44,601 nt of DNA from an uncultured Acetobacteraceae bacterium (GTDB lineage: Bacteria > Pseudomonadota > Alphaproteobacteria > Acetobacterales > Acetobacteraceae). Every line of letters begins with the position of its first letter. Within the stretch, counting starts at the first letter, position 1. Shown in pieces: positions 9,337 to 17,655 of this stretch. A program made the translations under genes and the position numbers. Location of the stretch: the NCBI GenBank assembly GCA_937902425.1, contig CALFNB010000365.1, positions 1 through 44,601 of the forward strand, given 5' to 3'. Below the pieces are notes generated by a model, which made no database searches, had not been told where the DNA came from, and saw only the letters and a list, made by a program, of their open reading frames with translations.

Positions 9337-10284
9337 ATGGAGATCGTCGTCATCTCGCTGGTGAACGGGCTTGTCTACGGCATGTTGCTGTTCATGCTGG
9401 CCAGTGGACTGACGTTGATTTTCAGCATGATGGGCGTGCTGAATTTCGCCCATGCGAGCATTTACATGCTCGGTGCCTATCTGGCATTTCAGGTGAGCCA
9501 GGTGCTGGGATTTTTCCCGGCCCTGGTGATCGCGCCGATCCTGTGCGGCCTGATTGGCGCGGGCATCGAAGTGTTCGGTCTGCGCAAGGTGCATCACAAC
9601 GGCCATATCGCCGAGTTGCTGTTCACCTTTGGTCTCGTGTTCATCATCCAGCGTCTGGTGCAGATGACCTGGGGCATGCTGCCGATGGCGTATCGTGTGC
9701 CAGCGATGCTGGATTTTCCGTTATTCACGCTTTATGGCGCGAATTTTCCGGCTTATCGCGGCTTCATGCTGCTGGTCTCAGGCGGAATGCTGCTCGCGAC
9801 CTGGCTGCTGCTCAAGAAGACACGCATCGGATTGATCATCCAGGCGGCGCTGACCCATCCCGGGATGGTGTCCGCGCTTGGCCACAATGTGCCCATGGTG
9901 TTCACCACGGTCTTCGCCGGCGGCTGCCTGTTGGCGGGCCTCGCGGGGGTGATCGGCGGGAATTATCAGACCACGGAACCGGGCATGGCGGACTCCATGG
10001 GTCCCATCGTCTTCGTCGTCGTTGTATTTGGTGGTCTGGGCTCACTCGCCGGGTGTTTCATCGCATCGATCGTCATGGGCATGATTCAAACCGTCGCTGT
10101 CGTCATCGATTATTCGATCCTCGATCTCGTCCGTCCGCTTGGCATCACAACTCTGCCCGACAATCTTCTCGGCGAGTTCCTTTCGGTGCCGGTCGCGCGC
10201 ATCGGCGCTTTGCTGCCCTTCGCGATGATGGTGCTGATCCTGCTGTTCCGGCCGCGGGGCTTGATGGGGACGCGTGATACATGA
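9337..10284 (+). CDS. livH: ABC transporter inner-membrane permease, LivH type
   Basis: A 315-residue, strongly hydrophobic protein with about eight membrane segments. Its N-terminus (LVNGLVYGMLLFMLASGLTL followed by IFSMMGVLNFAHAS) is typical of LivH. The C-terminal GGLGSLAGCFIASIVMGMIQ segment carries the conserved GGxGSxxG loop near the ATPase-coupling region. It ends LLFRPRGLMG, as LivH proteins usually do. It starts 22 bp after the binding protein and its TGA overlaps the next ATG, indicating translational coupling. It forms the translocation pore together with LivM. Confidence 0.92.
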   Translation: MEIVVISLVNGLVYGMLLFMLASGLTLIFSMMGVLNFAHASIYMLGAYLAFQVSQVLGFFPALVIAPILCGLIGAGIEVFGLRKVHHNGHIAELLFTFGLVFIIQRLVQMTWGMLPMAYRVPAMLDFPLFTLYGANFPAYRGFMLLVSGGMLLATWLLLKKTRIGLIIQAALTHPGMVSALGHNVPMVFTTVFAGGCLLAGLAGVIGGNYQTTEPGMADSMGPIVFVVVVFGGLGSLAGCFIASIVMGMIQTVAVVIDYSILDLVRPLGITTLPDNLLGEFLSVPVARIGALLPFAMMVLILLFRPRGLMGTRDT

Positions 10285-11549
10285 AAGCGCGTGGCCTGTG
10301 GATCTTCGCCATAGTGCTGGCACTCGTGCTGCCCTGGCTGTTTTACGACTGGGGACATCATCGCCACTCCGGCTTCATGATCTCCATGCTCAGCCAGATG
10401 GGGATGATGATCATCCTGTCACTGTCCTACAACATGCTACTGGGCCAGGCGGGTCTGTTTTCGCTGTGCCACGCGACGTTTTTCGGCATCGGCGGTTATG
10501 CCACGGTGCATTTGCTGAACGGTATCGGCGATGGCGATGTCCCGCTGCCGATGGAAGTCGTTCCGATCGCGGCGGGCCTCGCCGGCCTCGCACTCGCCGT
10601 CGTGTTCGGCTACATGGCGACCAAGCAGCGCGCCACCGCGTTCGCGATGATTACCCTCGGCATTGGCGAGTTGGTCACAACGTCGGCCTTGATGTTCCAT
10701 CACTTTTTCGGTGGCGAGGGCGGCGTCACCACCAACCGCATGATCGACCACAGTCTGTTCGGTCTTAATTATGCGTCCGGCATTCAGGTCTATTATCTGA
10801 TTCTCGCCTGGACTTTGCTTTCGGCCGCCGCGATGCTGTTCCTGACCTATACACCGTTGGGGCGCATGGCAAACGCGACGCGCGATAATTTCGAGCGTGC
10901 GCAGTTCATGGGATATGACCCGCGCATGGTACGGTTCCTGCAATTCGTGCTGTCGGGTCTGTTCGCCGGGATTGGTGGCGGGCTCTATGCCATCACATAT
11001 GAGATCGTGACGTTCGACGCGTTGGCCGCGCCCTTGTCGGCGAATGCCTTGTTGATGGCTTATATCGGCGGCACGACGGTTTTCGCCGGACCTGTGCTCG
11101 GTGCGGTGCTGATCACCCTGTTGCAAAGTGGCGTAAGTCTGCTGTCGAATTCCTGGTTGGTTTATGTCGGCGTGATGTTCATCGCCATGGTGATTTTCGC
11201 GCCCGAGGGGCTCTCGGGCATGATCCTGGCGCATGGTCCGCTGGCGCGCGGCGGAAGGCTCGGACGCCTGACGATCCCCTATCTTCGGCTGGTTCCGTCC
11301 GGTGTCGCGGTTCTGTTGGGGTTCGTCGGATTGGTGGAACTGATGTCGTTCCTGACCATCGGCGCGGCGCAGGGTAAAAAGCTCGTGCTGTTCGGCGGCG
11401 CCATCGATGTCCATTCGTCGGTCCCTTGGGCTATTTCGATCGGATGCCTGGTGTTTGGCGGCGTGTGGCTGCGCTTCGAAGCCGCGAGCTTCCATAAGAT
11501 CTGGGAAGCGCTCACCGCGGATCTGAAACCCGCGGACGCGCGGCGGTGA
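10281..11549 (+). CDS. livM: ABC transporter inner-membrane permease, LivM type, with C-terminal extension
   Basis: A 422-residue permease. The family core is clear: LSYNMLLGQAGLFSLCHATFFGIGGYA, then ATKQRATAFAMITLGIGEL, and FSGLFAGIGGGLYA-like and IGGTTVFAGPVLGAVL-like segments. Ordinary LivM proteins are roughly 320-360 residues and end soon after a motif like FAPEGLSGM. Here about 90 residues follow it, including two further hydrophobic segments (near SGVAVLLGFVGLVELMSFL and WAISIGCLVFGGVWL). The role of that extension is unknown. It overlaps livH by 4 bp, and its stop overlaps the GTG start of livG. Confidence 0.9.
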   Translation: MKARGLWIFAIVLALVLPWLFYDWGHHRHSGFMISMLSQMGMMIILSLSYNMLLGQAGLFSLCHATFFGIGGYATVHLLNGIGDGDVPLPMEVVPIAAGLAGLALAVVFGYMATKQRATAFAMITLGIGELVTTSALMFHHFFGGEGGVTTNRMIDHSLFGLNYASGIQVYYLILAWTLLSAAAMLFLTYTPLGRMANATRDNFERAQFMGYDPRMVRFLQFVLSGLFAGIGGGLYAITYEIVTFDALAAPLSANALLMAYIGGTTVFAGPVLGAVLITLLQSGVSLLSNSWLVYVGVMFIAMVIFAPEGLSGMILAHGPLARGGRLGRLTIPYLRLVPSGVAVLLGFVGLVELMSFLTIGAAQGKKLVLFGGAIDVHSSVPWAISIGCLVFGGVWLRFEAASFHKIWEALTADLKPADARR

Positions 11550-12298
11550 CCGTCCCGGCGATCAGTCTACGGGATGTGCGCAAAAGCTTCGGCGCCACCG
11601 AAATCATCCGGGGTGTGACAATCGATATCGCGCCGGGCGAACGTCATTGCATCATCGGGCCAAACGGCGCGGGAAAAACCACCTGCTTCAACCTCGTCAG
11701 CGGCCGATTTCCCCTGTCCTCCGGCGAAATCCTGCTGAATGGCGAGCGGGTCGATCACCTGCCCCCGCACCGGATCAACCGGATGGGCCTGTCACGCAGT
11801 TTCCAGATCACATCGATTTTTCACCGCATGTCGGTGTTCGAGAATCTGCGCTGCGCCTTGCTCTGGAGCCGAGGTTATCGGTACTCCTTCTGGTCGCCGC
11901 TCTGGCGGCAGAAGGCATTGAACGAGGCGGCGGATTATCTGCTGGAACACCTCAACCTCGAAGATCGCCGCGATGTGCGGGCCGGGCTGCTATCCTACGC
12001 CGAGCAGCGCGCGCTTGAGATTGGTATGACGATCGCCGGCGGGGCCTCGGTTATTCTGCTCGACGAACCGACCGCCGGCATGAGCAACACCGAGACCGAC
12101 AACGCCATGGCGCTGATCCGCCGTGTCACCGAGGGCAAAACGTTGCTCATGGTCGAGCACGACATGAAAGTCGTTTTCGATCTGGCGGATACGATCACCG
12201 TGCTGGTCTATGGCCAGGTCATTGCCTCCGGCCCACCCGCCGACGTGCGCGCCAGCCGCGCGGTACAGGAAGCCTATCTGGGAGCGCTCGAAGGATGA
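11546..12298 (+). CDS. livG: ABC transporter ATPase, LivG type, with altered signature motif
   Basis: A 250-residue ATPase beginning with GTG at 11546 that overlaps the livM stop (GTGA). The Walker A motif GPNGAGKTT is intact, as are Walker B VILLDEPTAGMS and the switch His in MVEHDMKVVF. The signature loop reads LLSYAEQRALEIG, where the family pattern is LSYGxQR, so the conserved glycine is alanine (codon gcc near 11999). In an ABC dimer this loop faces the Walker A of the partner. The partner here, LivF, has a non-canonical Walker A, so the two changes meet in one composite site. The downstream ATGATG overlap couples translation to livF. Confidence 0.92.
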   Translation: MTVPAISLRDVRKSFGATEIIRGVTIDIAPGERHCIIGPNGAGKTTCFNLVSGRFPLSSGEILLNGERVDHLPPHRINRMGLSRSFQITSIFHRMSVFENLRCALLWSRGYRYSFWSPLWRQKALNEAADYLLEHLNLEDRRDVRAGLLSYAEQRALEIGMTIAGGASVILLDEPTAGMSNTETDNAMALIRRVTEGKTLLMVEHDMKVVFDLADTITVLVYGQVIASGPPADVRASRAVQEAYLGALEG

Positions 12299-12993
12299 TG
12301 CTCGAAGTGCGCGGCCTGCATGCGTATTACGGACAGAGCCATATTCTGCACGGCGTCGACCTGTCGGTGGACGAAGGCGAGATCGTCAGCCTTTTGGGGC
12401 GCAATGGCGTTGGCCGATCGACGACGTGCAAGGCGATCATGGGGCTGGTGCCGCCGCAAGGAGAAATTCGTTACCGCGGCAAGGATATCGTGGGGATGCG
12501 CAGCGACCTGATCGCGCACTCCGGGATTGGATACGTGCCCGAGGATCGTCAGGTGTTCCCGACGTTGACGGTGCGGCAGAACCTGGAACTCGGTCTGAAG
12601 CGCGCGGGCAAATTCGGCCGCTGGACCTTCGACGATGTGTTCCGGTTGTTCCCCAATCTCGCCGGGCGCCAGAACGTTCCGGCGGGCGTGCTTTCCGGCG
12701 GTGAGCAGCAGATGCTGACAATGTGCCGCACGCTGATGGGCGATCCCGATCTGGTGCTGATCGACGAACCGACCGAGGGGCTGGCGCCACTTCTGGTCGA
12801 GCAGGTCGGCGTGCTGTTGGCGGAAATCGCCAGCCGGGGCGTGGCGATTTTACTCGTGGAGCAGAAGCTTACGATCGCACTGAAGATTTCCCATCGGCTT
12901 TACGTGATGGGTCACGGTCATATCGTGTTCGAGGGCACGCCGGCCGACCTCAACGCCAATGCCTCGATCCGGCGGGAGTGGCTGGAGGTTTGA
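12295..12993 (+). CDS. livF: ABC transporter ATPase, LivF type, with Arg in Walker A
   Basis: A 232-residue ATPase of the LivF class: YYGQSHILHGVDLSV at the N-terminus, Q-loop region, signature LSGGEQQML, Walker B LVLIDEPTEGLAP and the H-loop position in LLVEQKLTIAL (Gln in place of the usual His, as is common in LivF). The Walker A motif reads GRNGVGRSTT, with cga (Arg) where Lys is nearly universal. I have a recollection of this variant in related importers, so it may be a subfamily trait rather than a lesion. It is the last gene of the operon and its stop is followed by a hairpin before the convergent FAH gene. Confidence 0.92.
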   Translation: MMLEVRGLHAYYGQSHILHGVDLSVDEGEIVSLLGRNGVGRSTTCKAIMGLVPPQGEIRYRGKDIVGMRSDLIAHSGIGYVPEDRQVFPTLTVRQNLELGLKRAGKFGRWTFDDVFRLFPNLAGRQNVPAGVLSGGEQQMLTMCRTLMGDPDLVLIDEPTEGLAPLLVEQVGVLLAEIASRGVAILLVEQKLTIALKISHRLYVMGHGHIVFEGTPADLNANASIRREWLEV

Positions 12994-13008
12994 CGCCTCC
13001 CCGTCGCA

Positions 13009-13037
13009 TCGCCCCCGGCCAACGCAACCGAGGGCGA
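13009..13037. terminator. Hairpin between convergent livF and FAH genes
   Basis: TCGCCCCCGG (13009-13018) and CCGAGGGCGA (13028-13037) form a 10-bp stem with one mismatch and a 9-base loop. It sits in the 55-bp gap between two converging genes and could serve both strands. No clear T-run follows on either side, so function as an intrinsic terminator is only plausible. Confidence 0.4.
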
Positions 13038-13048
13038 CCCATCGGCGG

Positions 13049-13894
13049 TCAGGCTTGCAGGATCCGCTGCGTCTGAATCCCCAGCCCCTCCACGCCCAAC
13101 CGCATCACATCCCCTGGCTGCAGGAACACAGGTTCCGGCTTCACGCCCAGACCGACGCCGGGCGGTGTGCCGGTGGCGATCACGTCTCCGGCATGCAGCG
13201 TAATGAAATGGCTGACATAGCTCACCAACTTCATCACGCCGAAGATCATGGTCGCGGTGTTGCCGTTCTGCATGCGCTTGCCGTTGACCTCGGTCCACAG
13301 CGCCAGCGCCTGCGGCTCCGGCACCTCGTCCTTGGTGACCACCCAAGGGCCGGTCGGGCCGAACGTGTCGCAGCCCTTGCCCTTGTCCCAGGTGCCGCCG
13401 CGTTCCAATTGGTACTCGCGCTCGGACACATCGTTGCAGACGCAATAGCCAGCAACGTGATCCAGCGCATGGCTCTCCGGAACCGAGCGCGCGGTCTTGC
13501 CGATGACGATGCCAAGCTCGACCTCCCAGTCCAGCTTCTTCGACCCGCGCGGTCGCAGCACGTCGTCGTTCGGACCGCTGAAGGCGCCAAGGGCCTTGAG
13601 GAAAATGATCGGCTCCTTCGGCACCGGCATGCCGGCCTCGGCGGCATGATCGGCATAGTTCAGTCCGATGCACACATGGTTGACCGGTCGCACCACGCAG
13701 GGGCCGATCCGCGGATTGCCCTCGACGCGAGGCAGCGACACTGGGTCGATCCCGGCCAGCATCTTCAATGACGCGGGTGACAGCGCGAAGCCGTCGATGT
13801 CTCGCAGCACGCCCCCGAGGCAGCGGATCGCCCCATCCTTATCCAGCATCGCGGGCTTTTCGGCTCCCGCTGGGCCATAACGCAACAGTTTCAT
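13049..13894 (-). CDS. Fumarylacetoacetate hydrolase-family protein, probable 2,4-diketo-3-deoxy-L-fuconate hydrolase
   Basis: A 281-residue FAH-family enzyme. The metal site is visible as LDWEVELGIVIGKTAR (the ExE pair) and YCVCNDVSERE (the later Asp). HVCIGLNYADHAAEAG and the C-terminal VIATGTPPGVGLG loop are also typical. The N-terminal MKLLRYGPAGAEKPAMLD resembles the FAH enzymes of the L-fucose/L-rhamnose non-phosphorylative routes, often annotated as ureidoglycolate lyase. These cleave a 2,4-diketo-3-deoxy sugar acid to pyruvate plus lactate. The upstream SDR gene (27 bp gap, same strand) supports this, since its relatives make that diketo acid. AGGGAAAA precedes ATG 13894. Acylpyruvase activity is an alternative. 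Confidence 0.8.
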   Translation of the reverse strand: MKLLRYGPAGAEKPAMLDKDGAIRCLGGVLRDIDGFALSPASLKMLAGIDPVSLPRVEGNPRIGPCVVRPVNHVCIGLNYADHAAEAGMPVPKEPIIFLKALGAFSGPNDDVLRPRGSKKLDWEVELGIVIGKTARSVPESHALDHVAGYCVCNDVSEREYQLERGGTWDKGKGCDTFGPTGPWVVTKDEVPEPQALALWTEVNGKRMQNGNTATMIFGVMKLVSYVSHFITLHAGDVIATGTPPGVGLGVKPEPVFLQPGDVMRLGVEGLGIQTQRILQA

Positions 13895-13921
13895 GACGTT
13901 TTCCCTGGTTCTCTGTAACGA

Positions 13922-14671
13922 TCAAATGGTCAGCCCGCCGTCGATCACGACGGCCTGGCCAGTGATGAATTGTGCCGCATCCGAGGCCAGATAAACAGCC
14001 AGCGCGGCGATTTCCTCCGGTGTGCCAAGGCGCCCCATCGGCTGCCGTGCGACGAACGCCGCCCGTGCCGCCTCGACGGATCCCGCCGCCGCCGCGTTCA
14101 CCGCGATCCGTTCATCCAAACTCGGCGTATGCACCGTTCCTGGGCACAGGCAATTGGCCCGAATGCCCCGCGTGACGTAATCCGCCGCCACCGAGCGGGT
14201 CATCCCGATCACCGCCGCCTTGGTGGCTGAATAGACGAACCGCGACGGCACGCCCTTCAGGCTCGACGCGACCGAGGCCATGTTCAGGATGACCCCGTGC
14301 CCGCGTTCCAGCATGCCCGGCAGGAAGGCGCGCATGGCACGGAACATCGAGCGGCAATTGAGCTCGAATGCGAACGACCACTCGTCCTCGGTCGCCTCCA
14401 GAACCGTGCCCTGATGCACGAACCCGGCGCAGTTGAACAGGATGTCCACCGCGCCGGCATCACGCGCGGCCCGCTCGATGTCGGCGGCGTGCAATACGTT
14501 CAGGCTGGCGATCCGGATAGTATCGGTGGCGAGACCTCGCACCTTCGCCTCGTCGACATCGGTGGCGATCACATGCGCCCCAGCGGCGGCGAAGGCGAGC
14601 GCGGTGGCCCGGCCGATCCCCTGGCCCGCGGCGGTCACGAATGCGGTCTTCCCGGCGAGTGTGGCGGTCAT
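13922..14671 (-). CDS. SDR dehydrogenase, probable 2-keto-3-deoxy-L-fuconate 4-dehydrogenase
   Basis: A 249-residue classical short-chain dehydrogenase. The cofactor loop is TAAGQGIGRATALAF, with VIATDVDEAKV marking an NAD-preferring Asp. The catalytic region has NMASVASSLKGVPSRFVYSATKAAVIG-type residues (Ser, then YSATK). CLCPGTVHTPSLDERI and the closing ITGQAVVIDGG resemble BDH2/DHRS6 and the bacterial 2-keto-3-deoxy-L-fuconate dehydrogenases. I chose ATG 14671 because AAGGGAGA lies just upstream and the protein then begins MTATLAGKTAFVTAAG; an ATG further upstream at 14719 would add 16 atypical residues. It is transcribed ahead of the FAH gene. Other hydroxyacyl substrates cannot be excluded. 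Confidence 0.8.
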   Translation of the reverse strand: MTATLAGKTAFVTAAGQGIGRATALAFAAAGAHVIATDVDEAKVRGLATDTIRIASLNVLHAADIERAARDAGAVDILFNCAGFVHQGTVLEATEDEWSFAFELNCRSMFRAMRAFLPGMLERGHGVILNMASVASSLKGVPSRFVYSATKAAVIGMTRSVAADYVTRGIRANCLCPGTVHTPSLDERIAVNAAAAGSVEAARAAFVARQPMGRLGTPEEIAALAVYLASDAAQFITGQAVVIDGGLTI

Positions 14672-14857
14672 GACGGTCTCCCTTTGCCTCGGCGAGATGC
14701 TGGCTGCGCCGTGATCCACCGGCGTTATAGGGCGCGATGGCCGGTTGGCGGAATATGGCTATCGCGGCTATCACGGATCACGGCCGGGATTGAACGGACC
14801 GTGTCCCATGCGCCTCACCAGTTCGAACAAACTCGCCGATCGTTCACCGGCGCCGGA

Positions 14858-15643
14858 TCATTTTGATTTAACGTTGACGACCGTGAGCCGTGGCGTGGCG
14901 GCGGACACGATCGCCGAGTCCAAGGAAGCCGCGAGACAGGCGTAACCGCGGTCGGAATGATGCAGGCCGTCCGGACCAATCATATCGCTCGCGGTTGGAT
15001 CGGCCGCTTGCCACGCGCGCATCAAGGCAGCTCTGGAGAACAGCGGGACCGAATGTGCCTGCGCCTCCCTGGCGATGATGGCACCGTAAACACCACGCGT
15101 CGCCTCGGGCGGCATCCTTGGCGCGATCTGATAATCCATCAGGACGACATCGCTCCCGATCGTCGCGAGCCGTCGGAGACCCTCGTCCAGTAGCGCGTCA
15201 AACCGCGCCGGGTCCATGCCGCGCATCGCTTCATTGGTGCCAACCTGCCAAATCACCAGTGTGGGCCGGACGGCGATCACGTCGGCCTCAATTCGTGGGA
15301 GAACGGCGTCGATGGTCTGCCCGCCTGTTCCGCGGTTCAGAATGATCACGTTCTTACCTGGCCAACTCGCATTCAGCAGGGCTTCAAGACGGGCCGGATA
15401 GGTCCGATCCGGGGTGCTCGCGCCCGCGCCCTCGGTGGAAGACGAACCCAATGCGACGATTGTGATGGGTTGGTCATGGGCGATCACGGCCCGGGTGACC
15501 GGTAGGTCGAGGCGTATTGGCAAAGCGTCGGGACATGGCGGTTCAGAGGCAAATGCTCCGCCCGCCATGAAAAGGATCAGGACGACGCGTCCGACCAGGA
15601 GCAAGGTGGAGATTATCCCAGGCCGGGTCTCAACGGACGGCAT
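14858..15643 (-). CDS. SGNH/GDSL-family hydrolase, exported
   Basis: A 261-residue protein with an N-terminal hydrophobic segment (LLLVGRVVLILFMAGGAFA) that would serve as signal peptide or anchor. SGNH blocks are complete: IVALGSSSTEGAG (Ser about residue 68), LNRGTGGQ (Gly), VIWQVGTNEAMRG (Asn) and MIGPDGLHHSDRG (Asp and His). Such proteins act as esterases or as O-acetyl transferases on envelope glycans. Its start overlaps the preceding degenerate SGNH gene by 14 bp, and that gene overlaps an OpgC-like acyltransferase gene, so the three are one operon. Role inferred: acyl transfer to or removal from a periplasmic or surface polymer. Confidence 0.82.
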   Translation of the reverse strand: MPSVETRPGIISTLLLVGRVVLILFMAGGAFASEPPCPDALPIRLDLPVTRAVIAHDQPITIVALGSSSTEGAGASTPDRTYPARLEALLNASWPGKNVIILNRGTGGQTIDAVLPRIEADVIAVRPTLVIWQVGTNEAMRGMDPARFDALLDEGLRRLATIGSDVVLMDYQIAPRMPPEATRGVYGAIIAREAQAHSVPLFSRAALMRAWQAADPTASDMIGPDGLHHSDRGYACLAASLDSAIVSAATPRLTVVNVKSK

Positions 15644-16355
15644 CGACGATTCCCTCGGTCAGTATTTCAGCCATGCAGTCGTAAAGCTTACGGGCTACCT
15701 GGACCCTGTCGTCGGCCTTCGTGCCGTCCAGGTCAAGGAAGTCGTTATCGCTCCAGAAGCGCATGAGTTCATAGCGGTCAAGCACCGGTACGCCGGCCAT
15801 TTCGCCAGCCCGCGTGACAGCCGACCGGTACGGGAAAAGGTTGATCACGCGCGCCACGCTTGGCGCGTATTGCAACGTCATCAGGATGAGGTCGGCGCCG
15901 GCCGTTCTGATTTTATTGATGGTCCCGGTGATGTCGCTGATGAACGTATCAAGATCGTCACCACGCCCGGCGGCACTGGCACCAGGCCCCCAAATCACCA
16001 GCGCGGGCTTCGCGGCCACCAACGCGGCATTGAGTTGTAGTTCGAGGTCGGCATTGGGTTGGCGAGCTACCGCGACCATTACGATCTTGACTGAGAGGCC
16101 GGGAAGCGCCTCGGTCAGGCGTGCCGCGAGCCGCGACGGATAGGTAAACTCCGCCCCACGCGCCGGCCCGCCCAGGGTGGCGGCGCCTCCCAAGGTCAGG
16201 ATGGTCAAAGTGTGTGTCTCGATCGCGGCTTTCGTCGCGGGGAGGGCACCAGATGGAATGACGAATGCGTCCGGCGCCGGACAACTCGCGGCCTGAACCG
16301 GCCGGACGATGCCAAAAAGCCCGGCTACCAGCAGCGCGCCAGCCCACTTCCTCAC
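15630..16355 (-). CDS. Degenerate SGNH-fold protein lacking catalytic residues
   Basis: A 241-residue exported protein (signal peptide ending about IVRPVQAA). The layout follows its downstream neighbour: TILTLGGAATLGG at block I, a YPSRLAARL helix, ALVIWGPGASAAGRG where the other has VIWQVGTNE, and LILMTLQYAPSVARV where the other has VVLMDYQIAPRM. The catalytic Ser is Ala, the block-III Asn is missing and no DxxH pair is visible near the C-terminus, which instead has DLDGTKADDRVQVARKL. It is therefore probably not an active hydrolase. It may bind glycan or support the active partner. The frame is intact and coupled on both sides (4-bp and 14-bp overlaps), arguing against simple decay. Confidence 0.72.
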   Translation of the reverse strand: MRKWAGALLVAGLFGIVRPVQAASCPAPDAFVIPSGALPATKAAIETHTLTILTLGGAATLGGPARGAEFTYPSRLAARLTEALPGLSVKIVMVAVARQPNADLELQLNAALVAAKPALVIWGPGASAAGRGDDLDTFISDITGTINKIRTAGADLILMTLQYAPSVARVINLFPYRSAVTRAGEMAGVPVLDRYELMRFWSDNDFLDLDGTKADDRVQVARKLYDCMAEILTEGIVDAVR

Positions 16356-17548
16356 GACACCTCTCGCGGGCGTGGAGCGTTCGGCAACCGGCCGCCCGCC
16401 TTGAACCAGGCCAGCAGCAGTCCGGCGCCAAACATGGTGACGATCCCGCTCAGATTAACAAGACATTGAACGAGGAGCCCGTAACCCGCAAGGTTGAGCA
16501 CGAAATTCGCCAGAACCGCGAGCAGGATGCTCAGACAGAACACCTGTAGCGAGTTCTGGCCGCACAGCACGATCCACCAACCCGCCCGGGACGTGAGGAA
16601 TCGTGCCTCTCGCGGGACATAGGTTCCCACCAGGACGGCCAGAGCCAGAACGCTCAACAACCGCGCCGGCGGCAGCATCGTTTTGTCGAACCACATTTCC
16701 GGCAGCATGATGAACTGAGGAATCCGATTGACCGCGTCGTGCAGCGACGACGACAGACTGAGCACGGCCGCGATGACCGCGAATACCAGGGCGCCGCGGG
16801 GTAGCCAACCCGAGGGCACCAGCAAGCGGCGTTCCGTCGCCCGGGTAAGCCCCAGGCCGACCGCGATGGCGAACAGGAACTGCCAGGCGAATGGATCGAA
16901 GTACCACAGCCGCCCCTCCGGGAAGCCGGGCATGTTCCAGCCGAACAGGATTGCCGCGAGCCAGAGAATGCCCGACGGCACCAGACCCAGGAGAACGTGC
17001 CGCCTGAGCAAAAGGACGAAGAACGGCAACGCCAGAAGCAGTGCGATATACAGCGGCAAAATGTTCAGCAGGGACGGTTGGAACTGCAACAACAGCACAT
17101 GGATGAACGCATCGCCCGGATCATTCAGATAGTCGCCAACCTGGAGTTCATCCGCGAACAATGGATTGTACAGGAACTTCAACGTGTAGCCGACTTCGGC
17201 GTTGAAGATCATGAACAGGCAAAGATGGGCGACATACAGCTGCCACACGCGGCGATAGATACGCGCGAACCCCATCGCCACCCCCTCTCTGTCGAATGCC
17301 GGAGCATAGGCGAGGGCAGCGGTGTAACCGGAAATGAAGATGAACACCTCAGCGGCGTCGCAGAAGGCAAAGGATCGCAGGGTAAAATAGCTGATCGTGT
17401 TGTCAGGGATGTGATCGATGAAAATGAAAAGCAGAGCGAGGCCGCGGAAAAAATCGAGGCGATAATCCCGATTGCCTCCTTTGCTGATCCTGGGCGTGGG
17501 AACCGCGTCGCTGTTGGTTCCGGATGCGGGCGCCGATTGGTCGGTCAT
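16352..17548 (-). CDS. OpgC-family integral membrane acyltransferase
   Basis: A 398-residue protein with about ten membrane segments. The N-terminal RDYRLDFFRGLALLFIFIDH motif, followed by FCDAAEVFIFISGYTAALAY and RRVWQLYVAHLCLF, matches the OpgC domain. That family includes the enzyme adding succinyl groups to osmoregulated periplasmic glucans and is related to acyltransferase-3 proteins. The His in FIDHIP fits the expected catalytic position. No opgG/opgH genes are in the window, so the acceptor is unknown. The two downstream SGNH-type genes overlap it, suggesting a cassette where this protein moves acyl groups across the membrane and a periplasmic partner completes transfer. A frame of about 30 hydrophilic residues precedes the conserved region; the start at 17548 is reasonable. 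Confidence 0.85.
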   Translation of the reverse strand: MTDQSAPASGTNSDAVPTPRISKGGNRDYRLDFFRGLALLFIFIDHIPDNTISYFTLRSFAFCDAAEVFIFISGYTAALAYAPAFDREGVAMGFARIYRRVWQLYVAHLCLFMIFNAEVGYTLKFLYNPLFADELQVGDYLNDPGDAFIHVLLLQFQPSLLNILPLYIALLLALPFFVLLLRRHVLLGLVPSGILWLAAILFGWNMPGFPEGRLWYFDPFAWQFLFAIAVGLGLTRATERRLLVPSGWLPRGALVFAVIAAVLSLSSSLHDAVNRIPQFIMLPEMWFDKTMLPPARLLSVLALAVLVGTYVPREARFLTSRAGWWIVLCGQNSLQVFCLSILLAVLANFVLNLAGYGLLVQCLVNLSGIVTMFGAGLLLAWFKAGGRLPNAPRPREVS

Positions 17549-17655
17549 TGATCCGACCGAATGTCATGGCAATGCTGGCGCCAGGCGGCTTGTGGCGCGG
17601 CGAATGAGGCGTCGTACGAAGCAGCACAAAGACGCTTACTCGCTGACGACATATT

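Noticed and set aside
10437-11495. 352-codon minus-strand open frame
   Set aside because: Antisense to livM; His/Gln/Arg-rich shadow without motifs.
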